Source: Dysgonamonadaceae bacterium (GTDB lineage: Bacteria; Bacteroidota; Bacteroidia; Bacteroidales; Azobacteroidaceae). From it: DNA of 6,246 nt. The notes below the pieces were generated by a model. The model saw nothing but the letters and a program-made list of their open reading frames with translations, was not told where the DNA came from and searched no databases. Where the stretch lies: the NCBI GenBank assembly GCA_031284225.1, contig JAITAH010000209.1, positions 1-6,246 on the forward strand. The letters are read 5' to 3'. Positions 1 to 6,020 of this stretch are shown piece after piece. The position numbers were made by a program, and so were the translations under genes. Numbering within the stretch: position 1 is the first letter of the stretch; every line of letters begins with the position of its first letter.

Positions 1-31
1 TGGACGCCTTTCATGATTCTCATGCTGTTTA

Positions 32-1555
32 TTATTTTATTTTCAATTCCGAACCTAATTCAACTTCAAAATCTTTTTCGATAGTCGTTTCGCCTGCAGC
101 GTCGAGCGTGAGCTTGGCGCCGTTGGTAACGGTAACGTTTTGGACGTAGATGTCGCCACAGGAAGTAACGGTGGTATCGGTGGTAACAGTTTGGTCGGTG
201 AAATTGACTGGCATCGCACATGCTGTCTGTACAGCGGCGTAGGCGTCAACTAAACCATAACCCATTTCGTTGTTCCAAGTACCGTTGGGGTAGCCGGAGG
301 TAGTTTGATAGTTGTAGCTGCCGACTTTCTGAGCGGTACTTTCTATAATATCCCGTACCTGTTGTCCTGTAAGATATGGATTTACCGACAGAACGAGTGC
401 GGCAATTGCAGAAACTTGAGGTGCTGCAAAAGAAGTGCCACTACTTGTAGTATAGGTATTATTTAAAGTAGTGCTATAAATATCAACTCCCGGTGCAACT
501 AAATCCAATTGATTACCATAATTAGAAAAATCTGCCCTCTGGTTATTTTGGTTGGTAGCTCCAACTGCAATTACATTTGGATTTGACGCAGGATAAGAGA
601 CACTTGAACTATATGAATTTCCTGAAGCGCAAACTATTATTACGTTTTGATTTACTGCATATTGAATTGCAGCATCAATATCACTTGATTGAGAAACAGT
701 TAAACTGAATTGTATTATACGAGTTCCATTATCTACTGCTGCAATGATTGCATCGTCTATTACAGACGAAACAGGTGCATTTAGTCCCACACAATAGGAT
801 AATAATTTAGTTCCTTCCTCATTATTGCCTCCTGCTACGCCGGCAATACCATTGCTATTATTAGTTTTTGCACCCACTATCCCTGCAACAAATGTTCCAT
901 GAAAATAAGTTCCTCGTGAATCATTTGAATTATTAGCGAAATTCCAGCCTTTCCAGTCATCAATAAAACCATTATTGTCATCATCTATGCCGTTGCCGGT
1001 TGCCGGATTATTTTGGTTTGTCCAAATATCTTCACCCGGATTGAGATAGATATTCTGATAAGTATCGGAACCAATCCCCAAGTCGGAATGAGTCCACTCT
1101 GTTCCGGAATCAAGGATACCGACAATCACATCAGGACTTCCCATAGTAATGTCCCATGCATCATAGACATTTATTTTAGACAGATGCCATTGTGAACTTA
1201 AATTCGGATCGTCCGGTATAAAAATATATTCTCCCCATGTACTTATTATTATTTCTTCAATGAAGTTGTCTTGAGAAAGAATATTTGTAAATTCTTCAAT
1301 TGATTTTTTATCCGGGACTTGAATATCAACAAAACCAAGTTTGTTTTTTCTAATGACCTTATATTCATTCTTGATGTTTTGAATATCTTTTACTTTGATT
1401 GTAACCGTAGTTGTATCCACATCAAAATATTTGTCGGCATACTTTATTTGTGGCTTGCCATCTTTTCGCATAAAATTTTGCGAACTTTTGGGGATTTGGG
1501 AGAATCCATTCAATGCAAGGAATGTAAGTATTATCAGTATTAGCCAATTTTTCAT
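32..1555 (-). CDS. Secreted subtilisin-like serine protease (peptidase S8) with C-terminal beta module
   Basis: Endopeptidase of the S8 family, predicted to be exported. In the 507-residue product starting at the ATG at 1555, residues 1-20 form a Sec signal peptide ending near GFS-Q. Residues ~21-115 look like a propeptide of the fervidolysin/I9-like kind. The catalytic domain (~120-445) has all key residues: Asp149 in GILDSG, His219 in FHGTFVAG, oxyanion Asn313 in ASGN, and Ser375 in SGTSFAAP. An acidic insertion (GIDDDNNGFIDD, ~189-200), common in Bacteroidetes subtilases, may bind calcium. Residues ~449-507 resemble the '3-coathanger stack' C-terminal module (family name from memory), ending GSELKIK; no T9SS type A motif is present. 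ATG1555 is preferred over the in-frame GTG at 1558 because it begins a normal MK signal peptide and shares one base with the upstream stop (TGATG). Family assignment is secure; substrate and final location are unknown. Confidence 0.95.
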   Translation of the reverse strand: MKNWLILIILTFLALNGFSQIPKSSQNFMRKDGKPQIKYADKYFDVDTTTVTIKVKDIQNIKNEYKVIRKNKLGFVDIQVPDKKSIEEFTNILSQDNFIEEIIISTWGEYIFIPDDPNLSSQWHLSKINVYDAWDITMGSPDVIVGILDSGTEWTHSDLGIGSDTYQNIYLNPGEDIWTNQNNPATGNGIDDDNNGFIDDWKGWNFANNSNDSRGTYFHGTFVAGIVGAKTNNSNGIAGVAGGNNEEGTKLLSYCVGLNAPVSSVIDDAIIAAVDNGTRIIQFSLTVSQSSDIDAAIQYAVNQNVIIVCASGNSYSSSVSYPASNPNVIAVGATNQNNQRADFSNYGNQLDLVAPGVDIYSTTLNNTYTTSSGTSFAAPQVSAIAALVLSVNPYLTGQQVRDIIESTAQKVGSYNYQTTSGYPNGTWNNEMGYGLVDAYAAVQTACAMPVNFTDQTVTTDTTVTSCGDIYVQNVTVTNGAKLTLDAAGETTIEKDFEVELGSELKIK

Positions 1556-2793
1556 CACTCAACTGTTTTAATTATTAATGAAACATTTTCCGTATTCAAT
1601 TTCCGGGCATATATCGCCCAAAAATAATGAGATCCTATAGCCGTCCAGCAGCTTGTGCATTTTTTGACCTCTATGTTATAGAGGAACAATGAGGTATTAA
1701 GACATTCCGAAAGTTGTCGGGACAGGATTTCATCCGAAACGGATGGCGTACTTATTTTACCTCCGATAATGGTTTGATTTTCCCAGTCAAACGCCATCCA
1801 TAGATCGGGATATTCGCTAAAACCTTGAAATTTTACCATGTCTGCCTGATTATTGATAACAATCAAAGTATCGCCCTTGATACTTCCCAGTAATTTATTA
1901 TTCCCGGAAAACACGTTATCCAGTCTGTTTCTTTGCTCATTTGACGGTGTAACGGGGGTTATTTGCTCCCACAGGCAAGCGGGGCTTCCATCGCCAAAAT
2001 GTTTATTCAGGTTCAAGGCAACCCTTTGCGTGTTTATTTTATCTGTAATTAGAACCATATGCCAACCTTGCGCTACGGTTGTCATATCCTGTATAATATC
2101 GACCGTTAAGGAATAAGTATTGTTCTCTAACAGGAGTTCTTTCGAAATATTAGCTATACCATTGGTTGTACCGCCCCAAGCAACTAAGAGCGTTTTGGTT
2201 GCAAAATCTATTTGCGGATTACTCTCACAGGTAAAAATCTTTGCCCATTCTTCTTCGCTGTTAATCACAAAAACCGAGTCTTGTTGCATTTTTGAATAGT
2301 TCATACTGCAACCGGCCGGAACATTAAAGTCGGCGACGGGCAAAGCGACCGGCGATTCCGTATCCCGGTAAGCAGTAAACAGTAAGTAATCCGCTTCATT
2401 GTAATACAGTTTTAAGGCATCTTCTTGCAAATCAAAAGAACGAACGGCCGCCAATGATTCAACAAAGAATTTTCCATCAAACAGTTCATTAATTTTTGTT
2501 CCTCCCAACTCTGTAATTGAAATTGTTGATGATGAAAAGTTCAGTTTGTATTTTCCTGCCAAATCGTTTGTAGAAGACTTTGCAAGAAATGTGCTGTCAT
2601 CTTTGAAAATTATCCAGTAATTATTATCGCTTTCCGGTTCCGGTGTTTTTGCATCTCCGCTGGTTACAAAACTTGTCAGCTTCCATTTAGTTTCCGTTAG
2701 TGAACTGTTTTCTGAGTTGCTCTGATTTTCGCTGCATCCTGTATAACTTGCCGTGCAAATCAGAATAAATAATGAAAATTTTATTGTTTTCAT
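1555..2793 (-). CDS. Lipoprotein with META-like domain and two PrcB-like modules
   Basis: Predicted envelope lipoprotein of 412 residues. Residues 1-19 are a signal peptide and the lipobox SYTG-C places the lipidated Cys at 20. Residues ~34-140 resemble a META (HslJ-like) domain, with TKWKLTSF at the start and LAAVRSF...LKLYYNEADYLLF at the end. Residues ~172-262 resemble a divergent PrcB-type module (INSEEEWAKIF, then IDFATKTLLVAWGG, then QGWHMVLITDK). Residues ~308-410 appear to repeat that module (INNQADMVKF, then FDWENQTIIGG, then LNTENVSLII). It is paralogous to the gene just upstream (almost identical first ~40 residues) and its stop overlaps the start of the S8 protease, which suggests a role as protease partner, inhibitor or assembly factor. 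A good Shine-Dalgarno precedes the ATG. It lacks the T9SS-like tail of its paralogue. Lipoprotein status is well supported; the domain names rest on remembered patterns. Confidence 0.88.
   Translation of the reverse strand: MKTIKFSLFILICTASYTGCSENQSNSENSSLTETKWKLTSFVTSGDAKTPEPESDNNYWIIFKDDSTFLAKSSTNDLAGKYKLNFSSSTISITELGGTKINELFDGKFFVESLAAVRSFDLQEDALKLYYNEADYLLFTAYRDTESPVALPVADFNVPAGCSMNYSKMQQDSVFVINSEEEWAKIFTCESNPQIDFATKTLLVAWGGTTNGIANISKELLLENNTYSLTVDIIQDMTTVAQGWHMVLITDKINTQRVALNLNKHFGDGSPACLWEQITPVTPSNEQRNRLDNVFSGNNKLLGSIKGDTLIVINNQADMVKFQGFSEYPDLWMAFDWENQTIIGGKISTPSVSDEILSRQLSECLNTSLFLYNIEVKKCTSCWTAIGSHYFWAIYARKLNTENVSLIIKTVE
2708..2745 (-). repeat. 38-bp exact repeat in lipoprotein N-termini (other copy 3663-3700)
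   Basis: Both lipoprotein genes share an identical 38-base stretch covering the end of the lipobox (Y-T-G-C) and the following SENQSNSEN linker. Flanking DNA is similar but diverged. It marks a tandem gene duplication with a locally conserved or converted segment. Confidence 0.9.
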
Positions 2794-2800
2794 TTTCTTT

Positions 2801-2809
2801 CTCCTTTCC
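2801..2809 (-). promoter_or_regulatory. Shine-Dalgarno site before the 412-residue lipoprotein
   Basis: The minus strand reads GGAAAGGAG seven bases before the ATG at 2793, inside a 16-bp gap that starts right after the previous TAA. AAAGGAG complements the usual Bacteroidetes 16S rRNA 3' end. It supports the ATG at 2793. Confidence 0.7.
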
Positions 2810-2888
2810 TTATTTCGTTAAAATCATTCGCTTCGTATCCACTTCCTGCCCGTCGGCAATCAAAGAATACAGATAGATACCGGCTTTC
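2810..2888 (-). repeat. Copy B of duplicated T9SS-tail sequence (other copy 3772-3850)
   Basis: The 3' end of the 312-residue lipoprotein gene aligns without gaps to the 3' end of the tail-fibre-like gene at 3772-3850, with roughly 66 of 79 bases identical by eye. The 26 bases at 2837-2862 match 3799-3824 exactly. DNA-level identity indicates a shared recent origin by duplication or gene conversion, not just protein convergence. Confidence 0.85.
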
Positions 2889-3748
2889 AATAATGAAACT
2901 TCTTTTGGTTCTCCATTATAGCCATCGTCTTCTTTCTGAAAAACAATCTTTTTGTCAGAAGCAGGTATTCTAACAATATGATATGGTTGTGTCAATACGG
3001 ATGCAATACCCCCTGTTTTTAGATTAGATACATTGACAACGATACTGTCGGAATATTCAACAATACCGGTAATATCAATGCTCCATCCTCCGCTTGAGCG
3101 TATTTCATCGAATATGGCAATTACCTGATAGGTAGAAAAATCGACGTCTGTTTCCGTTAAAGTATTAACTTTTTCACGCAGGGTTGTTTTCAGTTCATTC
3201 CATTCTTCCGCGGAGGTTATTATGCGGTTTATTACTCTATTGGGTTCGGTAAACTCTGCTGGATGTAATTCACCTTTTCCTATCAAAACAGGTTCGATTT
3301 CAACGGGGTAAACAGTAAACAGTAAGTAATCCGTTTCATTATAGTAAAGAAGCAATGCCGATTCCTTGTATTCAAATGAGCGTACCGAATTTAACCGGTC
3401 GATAAACGTAAAACCGTCAGGTCTTTCCATCACTTCTGTTGCTGCTCCGACTTTAATCTGAATTTCCGAGGCATCGGGATTTACTTCGTAATTTCCTAAC
3501 AATAAGTTGGAAGCGGAGTGGCCCTCTATTGTTTTATCTTCCTTAAAATACACCCAGTAACAACCGTTTACGCCGCAAAAAAAAGTATCTGGCGTTTTAA
3601 TTGTGCCGTCAGCGCCATTGACAAAACCGGTCAGCTTCCATTTAGTCCCTGCCGGTGAGCTATTTTCTGAGTTGCTCTGATTTTCGCTGCATCCTGTATA
3701 AGCTGCGATGCTCATCAGAATGAATAGTAAATTTTTCAGTGTTTTCAT
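2810..3748 (-). CDS. Lipoprotein with META-like and PrcB-like domains and a T9SS-like C-terminal tail
   Basis: Predicted envelope lipoprotein of 312 residues. Signal peptide 1-19, lipobox AYTG-C with Cys20, then SENQSN as in its downstream paralogue. Residues ~34-147 resemble a META domain (TKWKLTGF; SVRSF; ALLLYYNETDYLLF). Residues ~172-270 fit the PrcB C-terminal family well: IITSAEEW, VDFSTYQVIAIF, SSGGWSIDITGI, then TQPYHIVRIP and IVF. In Treponema, PrcB is a lipoprotein needed to assemble the subtilisin-type protease dentilisin; an equivalent role here is inferred from the subtilase two genes downstream. Residues 288-312 match the last 25 residues of the T9SS domain of the preceding gene at 20 positions, but the N-terminal part of that domain, including the PNPF motif, is missing. 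It starts 23 bp after the previous stop, behind two tandem GGAGG sites. Confidence 0.9.
   Translation of the reverse strand: MKTLKNLLFILMSIAAYTGCSENQSNSENSSPAGTKWKLTGFVNGADGTIKTPDTFFCGVNGCYWVYFKEDKTIEGHSASNLLLGNYEVNPDASEIQIKVGAATEVMERPDGFTFIDRLNSVRSFEYKESALLLYYNETDYLLFTVYPVEIEPVLIGKGELHPAEFTEPNRVINRIITSAEEWNELKTTLREKVNTLTETDVDFSTYQVIAIFDEIRSSGGWSIDITGIVEYSDSIVVNVSNLKTGGIASVLTQPYHIVRIPASDKKIVFQKEDDGYNGEPKEVSLLKAGIYLYSLIADGQEVDTKRMILTK
3663..3700 (-). repeat. 38-bp exact repeat in lipoprotein N-termini (other copy 2708-2745)
   Basis: Partner of the identical segment at 2708-2745; see that entry. It lies in the upstream 312-residue lipoprotein gene and spans lipobox residue Y17 into the polar linker after Cys20. 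Confidence 0.9.
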
Positions 3749-3756
3749 CGTTTATT

Positions 3757-3774
3757 CCTCCTTATCCCTCCTTA
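3757..3774 (-). promoter_or_regulatory. Tandem Shine-Dalgarno sites before the 312-residue lipoprotein
   Basis: On the minus strand TAAGGAGG occurs twice, ten bases apart (3774-3767 and 3764-3757). In the first copy TAA is the stop codon of the tail-fibre-like gene. The second copy puts GGAGG eight bases before the ATG at 3748, an ideal distance. This supports the chosen start and re-initiation after the upstream gene. Confidence 0.75.
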
Positions 3775-3850
3775 TTCCGTCAAAATCATCCGTTTCACAT
3801 CCACTTCCTGCCCGTCGGCAATCAGAGCATAGAGATAAATGCCGGGTTCC
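3772..3850 (-). repeat. Copy A of duplicated T9SS-tail sequence (other copy 2810-2888)
   Basis: This is the end of the full-length T9SS type A domain of the tail-fibre-like gene, and the likely donor because only here is the rest of the domain (from LQQNSPNPF, about 4023) present. It encodes GIYLYALIADGQEVD followed by KRMILTE and the TAA stop. Confidence 0.85.
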
Positions 3851-5205
3851 AGTTCCGAACCGACAATCTGTTGGGAACCTTCGCCCCGTTGCGTTACGGC
3901 AAACTGTTTCAATTGTTTGCCTTGCAGGTTGTATATATTCAAAAAAGCTTTCTTTATGCTTTGGGGCAGGTAGAATTTGATTTGCGTCGATTGCGAGAAA
4001 GGATTGGGACTGTTCTGCTGCAGCGAAGCGCCGCTGTTGACTATGTCCTGTCCTCCGGTGGTATTTCCACTTCTCAACGTACCCGGCGCAAGTTCTTTTC
4101 CTTGCAGAACCACTCCGGTTAATTCATTGATCTGTTCCTGCATCCGGTCGTTTTGTTCCTGTAGCCGGTTGTTCTGCTCGCTCAGTTCCTGCACCGCTTT
4201 CACTAAGGGAACGACAAACTCCGCATACCGCAAACCGTAAATGCCGGTTGCATCCACATCCACGCCGCTGAAATCGTAGCCGATGCTTTGGGCCATTTTT
4301 TCGACGTCCTGCGCGATAAAACCCGTCTGTATCACTTTTTCTTTCGCTTCCCTTGCTTTGCTGTTCAGGTCTGTTAATGCCGGGGACAATTTTTCTCCGG
4401 ACTTTTTCGTTGGGTCGATATTCAGCAAACCGTCTATGGCATCCAAATCGAGGTTAAAAGTAACCGGTTGCAGAAGATTGATAAAGGCCAGCCCCGGCAC
4501 ATTCGTCCGGATGTTTTTCTTTGCCCGTTTGTCCGAGAGATTGGTCCAAGCCGCATAACCGCCAATGCTGGTAACACTGCTGTGGCCAATTCTTACCTGA
4601 TTATCCGCATTCGTTTGTGCTCCATAGCCAATAGCGGTAGAATAGTTCAGTTGAGAACTCAGCGGTCCTGCATAAGCGCCAATGGCGGTATTGTAGTTGC
4701 CATAGGTATTGTTTTTAAGCGCTTCATATCCAACAGCGGTATTGTAGCTACCATCGATACTGTAGTTAAGTGCATATTCCCCAATGGCGGTATTACCGTC
4801 TCCCTCCCTAATATTGTAAAGCGTTTGACCCCCAACCGCCGTATTGTGTGCGCAGGATTGGGCGCCGTAAAGTGCATAAAGTCCGATGGCCGTATTCGCG
4901 TAGCCGCCCGTCTTAGCCCCATAGCCAAAAGACACATTACTGCCTCCGCCGTACCCTGTGTATCCTGCAAGTACGTTGTTGACCATGAAAGTAATGGGAC
5001 TCGTGGAGATTGTGCTCAAAGAACCGTATCCAGTTTCCAAATAAATCTTCCCCGTAACATGAGTATCTCCGGCCACATCCAATAAATACTGAGGATCTTC
5101 GGTTCCTATCCCCACCTCTCCGGTCGAATTAACTTTAACTTGCGCCGACACATTCGCTATGAAAGCGAAAACAATCATTGTAATTGTAAAAACTAATTTT
5201 TTCAT
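3772..5205 (-). CDS. Exported tail-fibre-like protein with S74 chaperone and T9SS type A sorting domain
   Basis: Probable cell-surface or secreted fibre/adhesin of 477 residues. Sec signal peptide 1-21 (NVSA-Q). Residues ~24-52 carry the VGIGTEDPQYLLDVAG motif typical of Bacteroidetes fibre proteins. Residues 90-207 form a head of N-T-A-[IV]-G repeats, the six core ones exactly 17 residues apart. The peptidase S74 (endosialidase-type intramolecular chaperone) domain starts at SDKRAKKNI, putative self-cleavage Ser224, and runs to ~332 (FIAQDVEKM; YGLRYAEFVVPLVKAVQEL). A heptad coiled coil follows (L334, L341, L348, M355, L362, with Asn345 and Asn352 in the core), consistent with a homotrimer. 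Residues 395-477 are a complete T9SS type A domain (LQQNSPNPF through GIYLYALIADGQ to KRMILTE). It is likely the first gene of the four-gene group, 47 bp after the DUF6261-like gene. No Shine-Dalgarno is seen. Ligand is unknown. Confidence 0.93.
   Translation of the reverse strand: MKKLVFTITMIVFAFIANVSAQVKVNSTGEVGIGTEDPQYLLDVAGDTHVTGKIYLETGYGSLSTISTSPITFMVNNVLAGYTGYGGGSNVSFGYGAKTGGYANTAIGLYALYGAQSCAHNTAVGGQTLYNIREGDGNTAIGEYALNYSIDGSYNTAVGYEALKNNTYGNYNTAIGAYAGPLSSQLNYSTAIGYGAQTNADNQVRIGHSSVTSIGGYAAWTNLSDKRAKKNIRTNVPGLAFINLLQPVTFNLDLDAIDGLLNIDPTKKSGEKLSPALTDLNSKAREAKEKVIQTGFIAQDVEKMAQSIGYDFSGVDVDATGIYGLRYAEFVVPLVKAVQELSEQNNRLQEQNDRMQEQINELTGVVLQGKELAPGTLRSGNTTGGQDIVNSGASLQQNSPNPFSQSTQIKFYLPQSIKKAFLNIYNLQGKQLKQFAVTQRGEGSQQIVGSELEPGIYLYALIADGQEVDVKRMILTE
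4585..4938 (-). repeat. Repeats coding for the NTAIG head of the tail-fibre-like protein
   Basis: The N-T-A-[IV]-G motif starts at residues 104, 121, 138, 155, 172 and 189 (the last reads STAIG), each exactly 17 residues (51 bp) after the one before. Weaker flanking copies with 14-residue spacing occur at NVSFG (residue 90) and QVRIG (residue 203). The register resembles the beta-roll head repeats of trimeric adhesins such as YadA. DNA copies are diverged, so the repeat is kept at protein level rather than being a recent duplication. Confidence 0.85.
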
Positions 5206-5252
5206 GATAGTGTATTTTTAAAGTTATTTTGTTCATTGTCCTATTTTTTATC

Positions 5253-5984
5253 TTATTCCTCTGTCTTCGTTTCCGCTTTATTTCCATGCCCGCACCTTCT
5301 ACTCAACACATTCAGATAGCGTTCGATATTGGTATTGAGCGTCTTTACGAAGACGGCGAAATAGGCCTCGCCATGAATCAACATCAACGCTTCGATGCGT
5401 TCCACGATGTCGAGGTAACAGCGGTCGGTTTTCCGGCGGATGTCGAGCAGGATAACATCGGTTGTCTTGTCGGCGCTTTCGGCATTGCGAGCGAGGATGG
5501 CGGATTCAAACGCCTGATTGTTTCGTTCCAGTTCGTTGATCCATCCTTCCAAGGCAAGGGTAGCCACTTGAGGCGCATACTGCCCGCGAAGTTCCTGCAA
5601 GAGGTTGTAGATACCGGCCGTTTCTTCGTTGTAGGATTTACCGGATAGGTCGCCGTAATGATCAAACAACGGTTTGATTCGTTCGGCCGCGGCCGCATGG
5701 GTTTCGGAATAGTGATGCAAGCCGGATCTGACGATTTCGACCAATCCCCGGTACGTACGGTCGCGAAGACTGTCTAAGTGAACGATTTCGGCGGTGTAGC
5801 TACTTTTCCGCAAGATTTCCAGCGATTCGTCGGCTTGTGCATAAAGCGCGACAAAGGCGGTAAAAAGCGCTTCGATGTTCAATGCCCCGGGCGTCGCTTG
5901 CTGGACAAAACTTTTGAACTCGGTGAAGAAGTTAAACCATTCTTCGTTGCGCAAGTAGTTTAATTTGATTCTCTTGATTTTCAT
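5253..5984 (-). CDS. DUF6261-like protein of unknown function
   Basis: Cytoplasmic, mostly alpha-helical protein of 243 residues with no signal peptide or membrane segment. The N-terminus (KLNYLRNEEWFNFFTEFKSF, ~7-26) and later blocks (DSLRDRTYRGL at ~71-81; ELERNNQAFESAILARN at ~151-167; Y-F-A-V-F-V-K-T-L-N-T-N-I-E-R-Y at ~208-223) match my memory of the Bacteroidetes family DUF6261, for which I know no biochemical function. Length is normal for that family and the gene looks intact. The tail (SRRCGHGNKAETKTEE) is charged and probably disordered. Base composition is clearly more GC-rich than the lipoprotein genes. The 47-bp gap to the next gene and its different cell compartment make joint function doubtful, so it may be a separate transcription unit. 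The 42-bp repeat array begins about 36 bp upstream of its start. Confidence 0.85.
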   Translation of the reverse strand: MKIKRIKLNYLRNEEWFNFFTEFKSFVQQATPGALNIEALFTAFVALYAQADESLEILRKSSYTAEIVHLDSLRDRTYRGLVEIVRSGLHHYSETHAAAAERIKPLFDHYGDLSGKSYNEETAGIYNLLQELRGQYAPQVATLALEGWINELERNNQAFESAILARNAESADKTTDVILLDIRRKTDRCYLDIVERIEALMLIHGEAYFAVFVKTLNTNIERYLNVLSRRCGHGNKAETKTEE

Positions 5985-6020
5985 ACGATAATAATTTGTT
6001 TGTTAATGGATCGATCTTCG

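Noticed and set aside
1..23. Start of a further minus-strand gene (in-frame ATGs at 23-21 and 14-12, reading MRIMKGV)
   Set aside because: It sits 8-17 bases after the protease stop, as expected for another operon gene, but only seven codons are in the window, which is too little to call. Sequence to the left would settle it.
3739..4122. Plus-strand ORFs antisense to the T9SS domain and lipoprotein start
   Set aside because: No domain or start context supports them; they overlap well-supported minus-strand coding sequence and its ribosome binding sites.
4468..5085. Plus-strand 205-aa ORF and minus-strand 103-aa ORF (4659-4970) over the fibre head
   Set aside because: Both are shadows produced by the 51-bp coding periodicity of the tail-fibre-like gene, which has signal peptide, S74 and T9SS domains in its own frame.
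5219..5226. Promoter -7 box for the tail-fibre-like gene (TAACTTTA on the minus strand)
   Set aside because: It matches the Bacteroidetes TAnnTTTG consensus at seven of eight positions, but no -33 TTTG-like element is found at the right distance and the region is AT-rich, so chance is likely.
5206..5252. Terminator between the DUF6261-like and tail-fibre-like genes
   Set aside because: The 47-bp AT-rich gap holds no stem-loop followed by a T run, so I cannot tell whether the two genes share a transcript.
5229..5648. Plus-strand 139-aa ORF antisense to the DUF6261-like gene
   Set aside because: It has no recognisable domain and lies opposite a full-length family protein; the same holds for the 104-aa minus-strand ORF at 5384-5698.
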